A stretch of 64,000 bases of DNA from Leifsonia tongyongensis (lineage in GTDB: Bacteria; Actinomycetota; Actinomycetes; Actinomycetales; Microbacteriaceae). Below, piece by piece: positions 44,941 through 54,992 of this stretch. The notes below the pieces were generated by a model. It made no database searches and was not told the DNA's origin. It saw only the letters and a program-made list of their open reading frames with translations. The stretch spans positions 1,591,914-1,655,913 of the forward strand of contig NZ_JAAGWY010000001.1 of the NCBI RefSeq assembly GCF_010686705.1. Reading direction: 5' to 3'. Within the stretch, counting starts at the first letter, position 1, and each line of letters opens with the position of its first letter. A program made the position numbers and the translations under genes.

Positions 44941-45702
44941 TCAGTCCGCGACGGCCCCCGCCGTGATGTTGATCGCCGCCGCCGTGATCGTCGCAGCCTT
45001 GTCGGACGCCAGGAACACCGCGACGTCGCCGACATCGCCGAGGGTCGCTGCGCGTCCGAGCATGGTCGGTCCCACGATCATCTCGGCGATGACCTCACGA
45101 CCGGGAAAATCGCGGGGCAGCGTTTCCAGCACGCCTCCAGTGTGGATGGTGGCGACGCGGATGCCGTGCTCGCCGAGTTCGGCCGCGAGCTGCCGTCGCA
45201 TCGCATCCACCGCCTGCAACGCCACCTGGAAGCCGCCGATGCTGTAGTGCCGGATGGGGTCGCGGCCACCGTCGCCGCCGAAGGTGAGGATCACGCCCCG
45301 TCCCTGGGCCATCATCGGGCGAGCGACAGCCTTCGACGTGATGAAAAAGGACCGCACGGCGGTGACGATCGGCTGCTCGTAGTCGGCCAGCGCCATCTCG
45401 ACCATCGGGGTGCCCTGCACGTCTCCGACCGAGATGAGGTCGAACGCGACGTCGACGCTGCCGAAATCGCGGGCCACCTGCTGGACGTGAGCGGTGACCT
45501 GGGCCTCGTCGAGCGCATCCACGACGGCCGTCTCGGCGAGCCCGCCTGACGCGCGGATGTCGTCGGCCACCGCATCCAGTGCCGTCTGCGTGCGACCGCA
45601 CAGGTGAACGCGGGCGCCTTCACGCGCGAACGCTCGCGCCACCGCCCCGCCGATCGCGCCGCCGCCACCCCAGATGATGGCGTTCCGTCCGTCCAGCAGC
45701 AT
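44941..45702 (-). CDS. Short-chain dehydrogenase/reductase
   Basis: The product is 253 aa from the ATG at 45702, which has a textbook GGGAGGTG site (the frame is open to 46050 but that is shadow). The nucleotide loop is GGGGAIGGAVARAF (GxxxGxG-like). The active site differs from the usual YxxxK: the position reads HYSIGGFQVALQAVDAMRRQ, with the Ser/Tyr near residue 152, so catalysis may be altered. It is convergent with nothing close; its 3' end abuts the iron box. Confidence 0.75.
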   Translation of the reverse strand: MLLDGRNAIIWGGGGAIGGAVARAFAREGARVHLCGRTQTALDAVADDIRASGGLAETAVVDALDEAQVTAHVQQVARDFGSVDVAFDLISVGDVQGTPMVEMALADYEQPIVTAVRSFFITSKAVARPMMAQGRGVILTFGGDGGRDPIRHYSIGGFQVALQAVDAMRRQLAAELGEHGIRVATIHTGGVLETLPRDFPGREVIAEMIVGPTMLGRAATLGDVGDVAVFLASDKAATITAAAINITAGAVAD

Positions 45703-45766
45703 GGTGCACCTCCCGAATCCGGGTCGGCACCGACACCGGTCGTTGACAGTGTGAACACTGGCACGG

Positions 45767-46348
45767 ATGCGCGCACGGCTCAAGGCCGACCTGCATACTA
45801 GGCTCCGGACTGTGGACGGCTCGACAGGCGAGGACAGCGCAGTTGCCGCTATCCGCGAGTCGCTCGAAGGCGCCCGCACCCGCCTGACGGCGGCGAAGGC
45901 GAGGGATGAGGCGCTCGCCGACTTCGTGCCCGCGCGTCGTGTGATGCTCATCTCGCGCGACGCCACCATGGTGCCCGTTGCCCGGGTGTGGAGGCTCGGC
46001 GTGCTGCTGCTCGGAACCGCGGAGGGTCTCTGGGCGACCGGCTCCATCACGCGCTCGCTCGAGCCCGGACGCCCGGCCTACCAGTCCGAGTCGGCGGAGC
46101 GCAGGCGTTCCTACCGGGCTGCGGCCTTCCGCGCGCGGTTTCCGAAAGGGGAGACCGTCAATTTCGACGCGCGGCCCATCGAACTCGATCCGGCGGCGCT
46201 CGCCGGCTCCGGAGGTCCGCTGGTGCTGGATGCCGGCCGCGCGCTCGTCGTATGGAACGCCACCCTCGGCCGCGAGTCGGCGCTGCCGCTCGACGAGTAC
46301 CTCGACGACCGCGTCGGTCTGCTCGTGCATCCGCCCGAGGGCGCGTAA
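45767..46348 (+). CDS. Hypothetical protein, 193 aa
   Basis: I do not recognise a family. It has a helical N-terminus (about 20-55), then VMLISRDATMVPVARVWRLGVLLLGTAEGLWATGS, ERRRSYRAAAFRARFPKGETVNFDARPIELD and a C-terminal LDEYLDDRVGLLVHPPEGA. There is no clear TM segment. It is divergent from the SDR gene (64-bp gap). The start is uncertain; a GTG at 45812 is possible. Confidence 0.5.
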   Translation: MRARLKADLHTRLRTVDGSTGEDSAVAAIRESLEGARTRLTAAKARDEALADFVPARRVMLISRDATMVPVARVWRLGVLLLGTAEGLWATGSITRSLEPGRPAYQSESAERRRSYRAAAFRARFPKGETVNFDARPIELDPAALAGSGGPLVLDAGRALVVWNATLGRESALPLDEYLDDRVGLLVHPPEGA

Positions 46349-46363
46349 GGCGCTCCAAGCGAC

Positions 46364-46429
46364 GTGCCCGCCAGCTCGGGACGTCCCCGCCAGGTCGAGG
46401 CGGCGGGGATGCACCCTGCTGGCGGGCAC
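46364..46429. repeat. Palindromic CCCGCCA element, copy C (best preserved)
   Basis: The terminal perfect 11-bp arms are GTGCCCGCCAG (46364-46374) / CTGGCGGGCAC (46419-46429). The inner arms are CCCCGCC (46385-46391) / GGCGGGG (46402-46408). It lies at the convergent junction of the hypothetical gene (ends 46348) and the PhnB-like gene (ends 46464). Confidence 0.9.
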
Positions 46430-46463
46430 ACCAGAGGGAAGTCGTGGCCGGGGCGCGCCCGGC

Positions 46464-46919
46464 TCAGCCGCGGTAGGCGGCGTCCAGCCCGGCGACGTCG
46501 ATCTTCGACATCTGCAGCATCGCCGCCATGACGCGCTGCGCCTTCTCGGGGTCGGGGTCGCCCAGGTAGCGGCCGAGCGCATCCGGGATGATCTGCCACG
46601 ACAGCCCGAACCGGTCGGTCAGCCAGCCGCACGGGCCGGGCGCCCCGCCGTCGGCGGTGAGCGCATCCCAGTACCGGTCCACCTCGGCCTGGTCGGCGCA
46701 GCTGACAAACAGCGACGCAGCGTCGCTGAACGGATGCCCGGGGCCGCCATTCAGCACGGAGATCCGCTGGCCGGCCACCTCGATCGTCGCCGTGAAGAGC
46801 TTGCCGTCCGGTCCCGCCTGGCGTTCGAGGATACGGCCGTCGGGGAAGACGTGCGAGTACAGTTCGATGGCTTCCTGCGCGTTGTCGTCGAACCACAGGA
46901 AGGGCGTGATGCTGGTCAT
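46464..46919 (-). CDS. PhnB-like VOC family protein
   Basis: The 151-aa protein starts at the ATG at 46919, preceded by AAGGA. It shows SITPFLWFDDNAQEAIELYSHVFPDGRI, ATIEVAGQRISVLNGGPGHPFSDAASLFVSC, DRYWDALTADGG and GWLTDRFGLSWQIIP, which is the PhnB/3-demethylubiquinone-methyltransferase-like subgroup of the VOC superfamily. The name is historical; no methyltransferase activity is implied. Confidence 0.9.
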   Translation of the reverse strand: MTSITPFLWFDDNAQEAIELYSHVFPDGRILERQAGPDGKLFTATIEVAGQRISVLNGGPGHPFSDAASLFVSCADQAEVDRYWDALTADGGAPGPCGWLTDRFGLSWQIIPDALGRYLGDPDPEKAQRVMAAMLQMSKIDVAGLDAAYRG

Positions 46920-47094
46920 GATCGGTCCTTTCGTCTCACGGCGATTTCTCGGAACGGTTCCGGCCTGCCGCGTTTCATGAGGGGGTCGGACCCGGGTGCC
47001 GTTTCTCGACATTGCGCCCGAAAATTCATTTCGCTCCCGCGACGCATCCGATAGGTTCTGGACAGTAGCAGGGTAGAGCGGACAGGGGAACCTG

Positions 47095-48252
47095 ATGAGT
47101 CAGTCACTATCGATAACGCGGATGCTTCGCCGCCCGGTCGAGAACGCCGAATCGGTCGAATCCGTGGCCCTCGTCGGCGGCGCCGGAGTGTTCCTCCTCG
47201 GCGCGATTGTGGGCACCATCTTCTTCTGGGGCCGCAACGCACCCATCTCCGGCCCCGGATCGCTGGGGGCGTTCGTGGCCATCGGCGCCGGCTTTGTCGC
47301 GCTCGTCGCGTTCGTAGCGGGCCGACTTCTGCTGCGAACCGACCCGAGGAACAATGAGCGGGCCCAGCATCTGAACGAACTCCGGGCGGGCCTGCACGTC
47401 CAGAACCGGCTCGATGTCCCGGGCGCCCACCTGCACTGGTTCGACATCGCCGCTCTGGCGCTGGCCCACGCCTTCATCGCGCTCCTCGGCTGGATAGGGC
47501 TGGCCGACCTCCTCGAGCGCAGCTTCATCGGTGCTGTCGTCTACACCCTTCCTGCCGCTGTGCTCGCCGGGGTCGCGCTCGCCGTGACCAGCTACGTGGT
47601 CTTACTGTCCGCAGTGAACCTCACGCCCATGCTGCTCTCGCTGGTGCTGGCGATCTTCCTCGTCGTCGGAGCCCTGGCGAGCATGCTCAGCTCGTCGGAC
47701 CCGCACTGGTGGAAGAAGAACCTCAGCGCGCTGGGGATGACGGATGACATCTCCGCCCTTGCGTTCAACGTCACCCTGATCATCGCTGGGGTCATCGTGA
47801 CCACGATCGCGCACTATGCCACAGCGACCATCCCCGTGAGCACCCCCGCCGAGCGGAAGGGACGCAACCGGGTGCGGATCGCGCTCATCCTCATCGGAGT
47901 GTGCCTCGCGTGCGTCGGGATCTTCCCTGTCGACCGGTTCTTCCTGCTTCACAACACGGTCGCCACCGGCATGACCGTCATCTACGGGGTGATGGTGGTC
48001 GGAATCCGCTGGTTCATCCCGTCGATGCCGCGGGTGTTCGTCCTGCTTGGCTACGTCTACGTGGCCGTGATCATCGTGCTCGCCGTGTTCTTCGCGATCG
48101 GCTATTACAACCTGACGGCGGTCGAACTGGTTGCTGCCGTGCTCATCTTCAGCTGGATCATCGTCTTCCTCCGGAACACGAGCGTGATGCGACCGACGGA
48201 GGTCACCGACGAGACCGGCGCGAACGACCGGCCGCTGCTGGCGCCCGCGTAA
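47095..48252 (+). CDS. DUF998-like polytopic membrane protein
   Basis: The 385-aa product has about nine transmembrane helices. An early cytosolic loop (RTDPRNNERAQHLNELRAGLHV) is followed by helix pairs and the family-like region SALGMTDDISALAFNVTLIIAGVIV near the middle and IALILIGVCLACVGIFPVDRFFLLHNTVATGM later. The DxxxLxFN and GIFP blocks resemble DUF998. The function is unknown. The stop lies 18 bp from the convergent kinase gene. Confidence 0.7.
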   Translation: MSQSLSITRMLRRPVENAESVESVALVGGAGVFLLGAIVGTIFFWGRNAPISGPGSLGAFVAIGAGFVALVAFVAGRLLLRTDPRNNERAQHLNELRAGLHVQNRLDVPGAHLHWFDIAALALAHAFIALLGWIGLADLLERSFIGAVVYTLPAAVLAGVALAVTSYVVLLSAVNLTPMLLSLVLAIFLVVGALASMLSSSDPHWWKKNLSALGMTDDISALAFNVTLIIAGVIVTTIAHYATATIPVSTPAERKGRNRVRIALILIGVCLACVGIFPVDRFFLLHNTVATGMTVIYGVMVVGIRWFIPSMPRVFVLLGYVYVAVIIVLAVFFAIGYYNLTAVELVAAVLIFSWIIVFLRNTSVMRPTEVTDETGANDRPLLAPA

Positions 48253-48270
48253 CGCTGGCGCTGCAGCGCG

Positions 48271-49602
48271 TCAGTCGCCCCCGTTGCCGTTGCCGTTATC
48301 GTTGCCGTTGTCCTTGCCCGGGCCCTTGTTGCCTTTGTCGCCCTTTTTGGCCGGCGGAGTCGGTGTCGGAGTCGGTGTCAGGGATGGAGTCGCCGGTGCG
48401 GGGGAGGTCGGCGACGGAGTGCGTGTCGGCGGCACAGCGGCCTGCGGCGCGTTGAGGAGCATGCTCGCACCGAGAACGAGCGCGAGCAGGAGCGCCCCGG
48501 CGCCGGCGATGATCGCGGCGATCCTCCCGCGGTGGGATCGCGCGGCCGGAGGAGAAGCGGATGCGGCGGCTGCGACTCCGGCGCCGGCTGCGACTCCGGC
48601 GGCGGCCGCAGGGGCTGCGCCGAGTACGACCGTCGCGGCCGTGGGGGCCGCCGAGTCATCCACGGCCGGACCCACGTCGGCTGCCGCGGGGAGCACCAGC
48701 GTCGGAGGCAGCATCGCCACGGTCGATTCGGTGACGGCCGCGGCTCCTGGCGGACCCCATCCGTTGAGTTCCTCCGCGATCTCGCGCGTCGTGACTGCGA
48801 CTTCGAGAGAATTCGGGCGCATCGCTGGATCGCGCGCCGTCATCTGGCCCAGCAGCGACGCCCAGGCGACAGGGAGGTCTTCCGGGATCGCCGGGTCGCG
48901 GGTCAGCCGTGCGCTCACCGCTTCGACCGCGTTGCCGGGGTAGGCCTTCACGCCGGTGAGGCATTCGAGCACGACGAGCCCGAGCGCATAGACATCGGTC
49001 TCGGGGCCCGGTTCGCCGCCGGTCGCCTGCTCCGGGCTGAGATAGCCGGCTGTGCCGATGACAAGGCCGACCGTCGTCATCCGTTCTTCGCCGAGGAGGT
49101 GGGCGATTCCGAAATCGGCGAGCTTCGCGTGGTAGGCGGGCGACGGGAGCCCTGTGGGCGCGAGCAGGATGTTCGCGGGCTTCAGGTCGCGATGCACGAT
49201 GCCGAGCGAGTGCACGGCGACGAGGGCCTCCGCGATCTCGTAGGCGATCTGGGCGCTGACCTCGCCGGAGAGCGGTCCCTTCTCGAGCTCGGCGCGCAGA
49301 TCGGGACCGTCGACGAGTTCCATCACGAGAAAGCTCGGCGTCTCCGAGTCGGCGGGCGCGAGGTGGGCGTCGTGCAGTGTGACGAGGTTCGGGTGGTTCA
49401 GGCGCGCGAGAAGATTGCCTTCGGCGTGCCGGCGCCCGTCGTCACTGGCTGTGCCCGGAGCGAAGACCTTGATGGCGACGAAGCGCTCCAGGTGGGTGTC
49501 CCACGCGCGGAACACCGATCCCATGCCGCCGCGTCCGATGACATCGTTGAGCTCGTACCGGTCGGCGAGCACCTGTCCGATGCGCTTGTCAGCGTCGTCC
49601 AT
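48271..49602 (-). CDS. Hanks-type Ser/Thr protein kinase with low-complexity tail
   Basis: The product is 443 aa. The kinase domain (about 15-280) has the Gly-rich loop GRGGMGSV, the ATP-binding Lys45, the HRD Asp139 (IVHRDLKPANILL) and DFG (Asp163). A long Ala/Gly/Pro linker contains a TM helix (361-383). The outside tail is TPSPTSPAP, PTPTPTP and then KGDKGNKGPGKDNGN. No PASTA repeats follow, so it is not the classic PknB. Its upstream region holds an 11-bp phased repeat. Confidence 0.9.
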   Translation of the reverse strand: MDDADKRIGQVLADRYELNDVIGRGGMGSVFRAWDTHLERFVAIKVFAPGTASDDGRRHAEGNLLARLNHPNLVTLHDAHLAPADSETPSFLVMELVDGPDLRAELEKGPLSGEVSAQIAYEIAEALVAVHSLGIVHRDLKPANILLAPTGLPSPAYHAKLADFGIAHLLGEERMTTVGLVIGTAGYLSPEQATGGEPGPETDVYALGLVVLECLTGVKAYPGNAVEAVSARLTRDPAIPEDLPVAWASLLGQMTARDPAMRPNSLEVAVTTREIAEELNGWGPPGAAAVTESTVAMLPPTLVLPAAADVGPAVDDSAAPTAATVVLGAAPAAAAGVAAGAGVAAAASASPPAARSHRGRIAAIIAGAGALLLALVLGASMLLNAPQAAVPPTRTPSPTSPAPATPSLTPTPTPTPPAKKGDKGNKGPGKDNGNDNGNGNGGD

Positions 49603-49687
49603 CGATCCCTTCCGTGCTCTCCGGCTCCCTCATCGACATTAGGCGCATGTCGCCGGGGTTTCCAGCGGCAGGAGCGATCCGCCGGGA

Positions 49688-49764
49688 CTGTCCCAGGTGT
49701 GTCCCGGGTCTGTCCCCGGACTGTCCCAGAGCTGTCCCCGGACTGTCCCCGGTCTGTCCCTCGT
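49688..49764. repeat. 11-bp tandem repeat, seven units
   Basis: Units of the form CTGTCCCCGGA recur at exactly 11-bp spacing, with starts at 49688, 49699, 49710, 49721, 49732, 49743 and 49754; the second has GTGTCCC. They fill the gap between the kinase start (49602) and the EamA stop. On the kinase strand the unit reads GGGACAG. Confidence 0.9.
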
Positions 49765-50741
49765 CAGTCGCCCGGCACCGGAGCGGGAACGCGAGCGGGT
49801 GTCGCGTCGGCTGTCGAGCCGGGCTCGAGCGGCGCATCCGCTTTCTCCGACCGCACGAAACCGATGCCGACGAGGATGAGCACGCCGCCGATCAGCTGAG
49901 GAAGCGTGAGCTGCTCGCCGAGCAGCAGCCAAGCGTAGAAGGTGGCAGCGACGACTTCGAGCAGCCCCGTGAACGACGCCAGCCGGGAACCGAGCATCTC
50001 GCTTGCCGTGATGCTCGCGGCGTACGCGATCGCCGTTGCGACGACACCAACGATGAGGAGCGGGATCCACCAGGCGACTTCGTTGCCGAAGAGGTGCACA
50101 TCGCCGAAGCGTGCGGTGAACGGCACCAGCCCCGTGGCGCCGACCAGCGCGAGGACGACGCCGCCGATGAGGAGGCCGAAGCCGGCGAGCGCGACAGGCG
50201 GGAGTCCATCGTTCGGGCGCGCGGCGATCACGTAGTAGCCCGCGCATCCGACCATGGCAGCGATGGCGAACGCCAGCCCGAGGAGATCGAAGCTGCCTTC
50301 GCCGCCGGGCGAGACCACGAGCACCAGCCCGACGAGCGCCACGACCGAACCGATGAGCACGACCGCTTTCGGCACGCGACGGGTGCTCACCCATGCGACA
50401 GCGACGAGGAGCGGCGGCGCCATGTATTCGATCAGGATGCTCGTCCCGACCGGAATGCGCTGGATGGCAGCGAAATAGACGAGCTGCGTGCCGGCGACGC
50501 CGACCAGCGCCATGCCGAGCACCCGCCAGCGCGAGCGCCACACGACGGCCCAGTTGCCGCGCACGGAGAGGATGGCGAACGGCGCAAGCACGATGCCGCC
50601 GGTGAGCGAACGCACGGTGACCGCCGCGGCCGGGCTCCAGCCCGCTTCGAGCAGTGGCTTGATGAATGCTCCGGACATGCCGAACGTCGCTGCGGAGACC
50701 ACAGCGATCACGAGACCGACGGAGGTCGATGAGCGTTTCAT
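49764..50741 (-). CDS. EamA/DMT family exporter
   Basis: This 325-aa, ten-helix drug/metabolite transporter has two EamA repeats. The first includes MSGAFIKPLLEAGWSPAAAVTVRSLTGGIVLAP and the second YAASITASEMLGSRLASFTGLLEVVAATFYAWLLLGEQL. Substrates are usually amino acids, nucleosides or drugs. It is divergent from a CGNR regulator (70-bp gap), a common pairing that suggests regulation by it. Confidence 0.9.
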   Translation of the reverse strand: MKRSSTSVGLVIAVVSAATFGMSGAFIKPLLEAGWSPAAAVTVRSLTGGIVLAPFAILSVRGNWAVVWRSRWRVLGMALVGVAGTQLVYFAAIQRIPVGTSILIEYMAPPLLVAVAWVSTRRVPKAVVLIGSVVALVGLVLVVSPGGEGSFDLLGLAFAIAAMVGCAGYYVIAARPNDGLPPVALAGFGLLIGGVVLALVGATGLVPFTARFGDVHLFGNEVAWWIPLLIVGVVATAIAYAASITASEMLGSRLASFTGLLEVVAATFYAWLLLGEQLTLPQLIGGVLILVGIGFVRSEKADAPLEPGSTADATPARVPAPVPGD

Positions 50742-50811
50742 GGCGAGTCCTGGCTCGGGGTTGAAGGGGGTTCGCCTCCGACGCTAGTCTTGTCCAGAGT
50801 AAGGAGTCAAA

Positions 50812-51380
50812 TTGCATTTTGCCCCTGACACCGAGGACACGCTGGACTTCACCGTCGCCCTCGTCAACACGCACCCCGGCGCGAGCCGGAGCGGCACCGA
50901 CGAGCTCGAGACACCGGAGCAGCTGGCTGCCTTCCTCGCCGAGAGGCGGTTCTCCGGACGCATCGACCACGACGCCGCCGAACTCACCGACGTGCGCGAC
51001 ACCCGCGAGCGCCTTCGGCGGCTCTGGACGCTCGACCGTGACGCCGCCGCCGTCGAAGTGAACACGATGCTGCGTGCTGCCGGGGCGCTGCCGTACCTGA
51101 TGCGCCACGACGGCTTCGACTGGCACCTGCATGCGACGGAGCCCGAGGCGCCACTGGCTGAACGCATCCGCGTCGAGGTCGCGCTCGCGATCGTCGACGT
51201 CATCCGCACCGGCGAGACCGGACGTCTGCGGGAATGCGCGGCCGACGACTGCACCGGGATCCTAGTCGACCTGTCCCGCAACGGATCGAAACGGTTCTGC
51301 AGCATCCGCTGCGGCAACCGGATGAACATGGTCGCGTTCCGCGAACGCGCCGCCTCCACCGCTCGGCTTGTCGAAAACGG

Positions 51381-51384
<4 letters not shown>
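50812..51384 (+). CDS. CGNR zinc-finger transcriptional regulator
   Basis: The product is 190 aa from the TTG at 50812 (GGAG 5 nt upstream). The N-terminal ABATE-like domain (DFTVALVNT, TPEQLAAFL) is followed by the C-terminal zinc finger RLRECAADDCTGILVD...RFCSIRCGNRMNMVAFRER, which gives the family its CGNR name. Members regulate exporters and catabolic genes; the EamA gene is the likely target. The stop overlaps the convergent monooxygenase gene by 4 bp. Confidence 0.9.
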
Positions 51385-52883
<1,499 letters not shown>

Positions 52884-52964
52884 TGGTGCTCCTCGACGTC
52901 GATCATGCTCCGATCGGTGCCGGACGGCTAGGCCGTCGCCGCACGGATCGGGGAGAATACGATC

Positions 52965-53315
52965 ATGGCTCAGCATTTCGCGACCGTTGACGACTACATC
53001 GCCTCGTTTCCGCCTGACGTGCAGGAGGTCCTGCAGCGGGTTCGCGAGACGATCCATGCCGCGGTTCCGGATGCTCCCGAGAAGATCCGCTACGACATCG
53101 CCGCCGTGATGGTCGGCCCGACCCGCGCCATCCACTTCGCGGGCTGGAAGAAGCACGTCGGCCTGTACCCGGTGCCGCCTCTCGAGGGCGAGCTCGAGCA
53201 GGAGATCGCGCCGTACCGGGCGGCGAAGGATTCAGCGAACTTCTTGTACGCACAGCCGATCCCATACGACCTGATCGCGCGCGTGGCGGCGGCGATCGCC
53301 GCGCGCTACCGCTGA
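52965..53315 (+). CDS. DUF1801 (YdhG/YjbR-like) protein
   Basis: The 116-aa single-domain protein has FATVDDYIASFPPDVQEVLQRVRETIHAAVPDAPEKIRYDIAAVMV, FAGWKKHVGLYPVPP and YRAAKDSANFLYAQPIPYDLIARVAAAIAARY, as in the YdhG/DUF1801 family. The function is unknown; cytosolic. It is divergent from the monooxygenase gene. Confidence 0.9.
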   Translation: MAQHFATVDDYIASFPPDVQEVLQRVRETIHAAVPDAPEKIRYDIAAVMVGPTRAIHFAGWKKHVGLYPVPPLEGELEQEIAPYRAAKDSANFLYAQPIPYDLIARVAAAIAARYR

Positions 53316-53497
53316 TGCCGCTCGGCGTCGGATTGCTTGCCAAAAGGTCGGCGAACAATCGCGGCGGGAGTGAACTTCTTGGCAACCAATCGCCGCGGCC
53401 GCGCTTTGTGCTGCTCCACGATCGATGCGGTTGCCTGGCAACCATCGCTCGTTCGCACCCCACGCGGCGCGAGCACCCCTCTGGATAGGGTGGTGCG
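53316..53497. other. Structured 182-bp gap
   Basis: No gene is supported here. Short perfect inverted pairs occur out of order: TTGCCAA (53338)/TTGGCAA (53381) and CGCGGCG/CGCCGCG interlock rather than nest, and further GGCAACCATCGC sequence follows. This could fold as a pseudoknot-like RNA or be a decayed repeat. A promoter for the 130-aa gene must be near 53460. Confidence 0.35.
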
Positions 53498-53890
53498 ATG
53501 GATTACTCCAGTGGTGGGTGGGGGTGGCTGGCCCTCGCCCTCGTGAACGCTGGACTCGCCGAACAGAAGAATCGCTCTCGCTGGTCCTGGTTCGTTATTT
53601 CACTCCTGATCGGGCCCCTGGCCACCGCGATCATCGTCATCCGGCCGCGGGCGGATGCGGCGCAACAGCAGGAATGGACCGCCGGGATGCTGTTCGCACT
53701 CACAGTCGTGCTCGCGGCGATCGCGATCGCGGCAACCGTCGGCGCGATCATGTCATCGGAATGGGCACTGTGGATCGTGTGTGCCGTCGCCGCGCTCGGC
53801 GCGGTGGCCTTCGGCTACACCGCACTGCGTTCGCGGACGGGAAGCGTCGCGCAGGGGTCAACTTCCGCTAGCGGTCGCGGAGGCGACTAG
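53498..53890 (+). CDS. Small membrane protein, hypothetical
   Basis: The 130-aa product has helices around 30-48, 61-84 and 88-108 (WFVISLLIGPLATAIIVI, GMLFALTVVLAAIAIAATVGAIM, WALWIVCAVAALGAVAFGYTAL), a short NAGLAEQKNRSRWSW loop and a Ser/Gly tail. I do not recognise the family. Its stop lies inside a large palindrome. Confidence 0.6.
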   Translation: MDYSSGGWGWLALALVNAGLAEQKNRSRWSWFVISLLIGPLATAIIVIRPRADAAQQQEWTAGMLFALTVVLAAIAIAATVGAIMSSEWALWIVCAVAALGAVAFGYTALRSRTGSVAQGSTSASGRGGD

Positions 53891-53911
53891 CGGAAGTTGA
53901 CACTTCTGCGC
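53849..53911. repeat. Perfect 15-bp palindrome overlapping a stop codon
   Basis: GTCAACTTCCGCTAG (53857-53871) pairs with CTAGCGGAAGTTGAC (53887-53901); an outer GCGCAG (53849-53854) / CTGCGC (53906-53911) extends it. The TAG of the 130-aa gene is inside it. It is a probable terminator or mobile palindrome. Confidence 0.85.
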
Positions 53912-54032
53912 GGGCGCAGCGCGAAGAGAGGCCCTCAGGGGCGACGCGGGGACGCGCGCGGGCCGAATCGCGTGACGGAAGGCCGTCGCGGTGCCAAACT
54001 GGGGGCGCTGCGCACCGATCCGAAAGGACATC

Positions 54033-54896
54033 ATGGCGAAGAAGAGCAAGCTGGAGAAGGCGGCGGACGAGGCGTTCGCGAAAGCGAAAGCTGCTGTTGC
54101 GGATGCTCGCACGGCCGCGAAGAATCTCGACAAGCTGGCACGCAGGCGGGTCGACGAGCTCGGGGCTTCCTTGGAGAAACTCCAGCGGCGCGCAGCCGCA
54201 GCAGCAAAAGACGCGAGGAGCACCGTAGCCAGGACGTCGAAATCGACCACCGACAAAGTCGCCGAGACCTCGAGGGCAGCGACCAGGAAGGTGGCGACGA
54301 CCTCGAAGGCGGCTTCGAAGAGCATCGCGAAGAGCTCGAAGGCGGCCACCGACTCGCTCGCCTCCACCGCGCGTTCCGTGCAGGAGAGGGCCGCGTCGGC
54401 GGTCACCTCCAAGCCGACCGCGAAGTCCAAACCCGCGGCGAAGTCCAGACCTGCAGCGAAGTCCAAGGCCGTGGCGGCGGCGAAGCCCAAGTCGTCAGCG
54501 ACGAAACCCGCATCGTCGGCCACGAAGCCGAAGACGGCTGCCGCTAAGCCGAAGACCTCAGCCGCCAATCCGAAGACCGCAGCATCGAAGCCGAAGTCGG
54601 CCGCCACGAAGCCGAAAACCACAGCCTCGAAGTCGAAGACGGCAGCCGCCAATCCTAAGACCTTCGCCGCGAAGCCGAAGTCGACGGCTTCCAAACCGAA
54701 ATCGGCCTCGAACACGCCAGCCCCGGCCTCAGAGCCAGCCCCGGCCTCAGCGCCGGCCCCAGCCCCTGCCGCAACGCCGGTCGCCGACCTCACCGTCCGC
54801 GAGCTCCGGGACCGCGCCAAGGCGGAGGGCCGCACCGGCTACTGGTCGCTGAGCAAGGCGGGCCTCGTCGACCTGCTCTCCAGCATGGACGAATGA
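54033..54896 (+). CDS. Histone H1-like Lys/Ala-rich nucleoid protein
   Basis: The product is 287 aa from the ATG at 54033 (AGGA upstream). Residues about 1-60 are a basic coiled coil. About 120-240 are low-complexity Lys/Ala/Pro/Thr repeats of the TKPKTAA/SKPKSAA type, like bacterial histone-H1 mimics. The C-terminus has VADLTVRELRDRAKAEGRTGYWSLSKAGLVDLLSS, a SAP/Rho-N-like DNA-binding motif. It should bind and compact DNA. It lies 96 bp upstream of the poly-amino-acid synthetase gene, on the same strand. Confidence 0.8.
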   Translation: MAKKSKLEKAADEAFAKAKAAVADARTAAKNLDKLARRRVDELGASLEKLQRRAAAAAKDARSTVARTSKSTTDKVAETSRAATRKVATTSKAASKSIAKSSKAATDSLASTARSVQERAASAVTSKPTAKSKPAAKSRPAAKSKAVAAAKPKSSATKPASSATKPKTAAAKPKTSAANPKTAASKPKSAATKPKTTASKSKTAAANPKTFAAKPKSTASKPKSASNTPAPASEPAPASAPAPAPAATPVADLTVRELRDRAKAEGRTGYWSLSKAGLVDLLSSMDE

Positions 54897-54992
54897 CTCC
54901 CGTTCACCTCGCGTCTACCCTGCACGGCTAGCTTCGTGCAGCGGATGCGCGTGAGCGGCGAAGCGATCGTTCGATTCGACCGGAGTTGAGAT

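Noticed and set aside
49688..49764. CRISPR or coding repeat
   Set aside because: The 11-bp period has no spacers, and 11 is not a multiple of 3; it lies outside both genes.
52884..53156. Longer monooxygenase start
   Set aside because: Sequence before the ATG at 52883 overlaps the divergent DUF1801 gene and its promoter; the FAD loop starts right after 52883.
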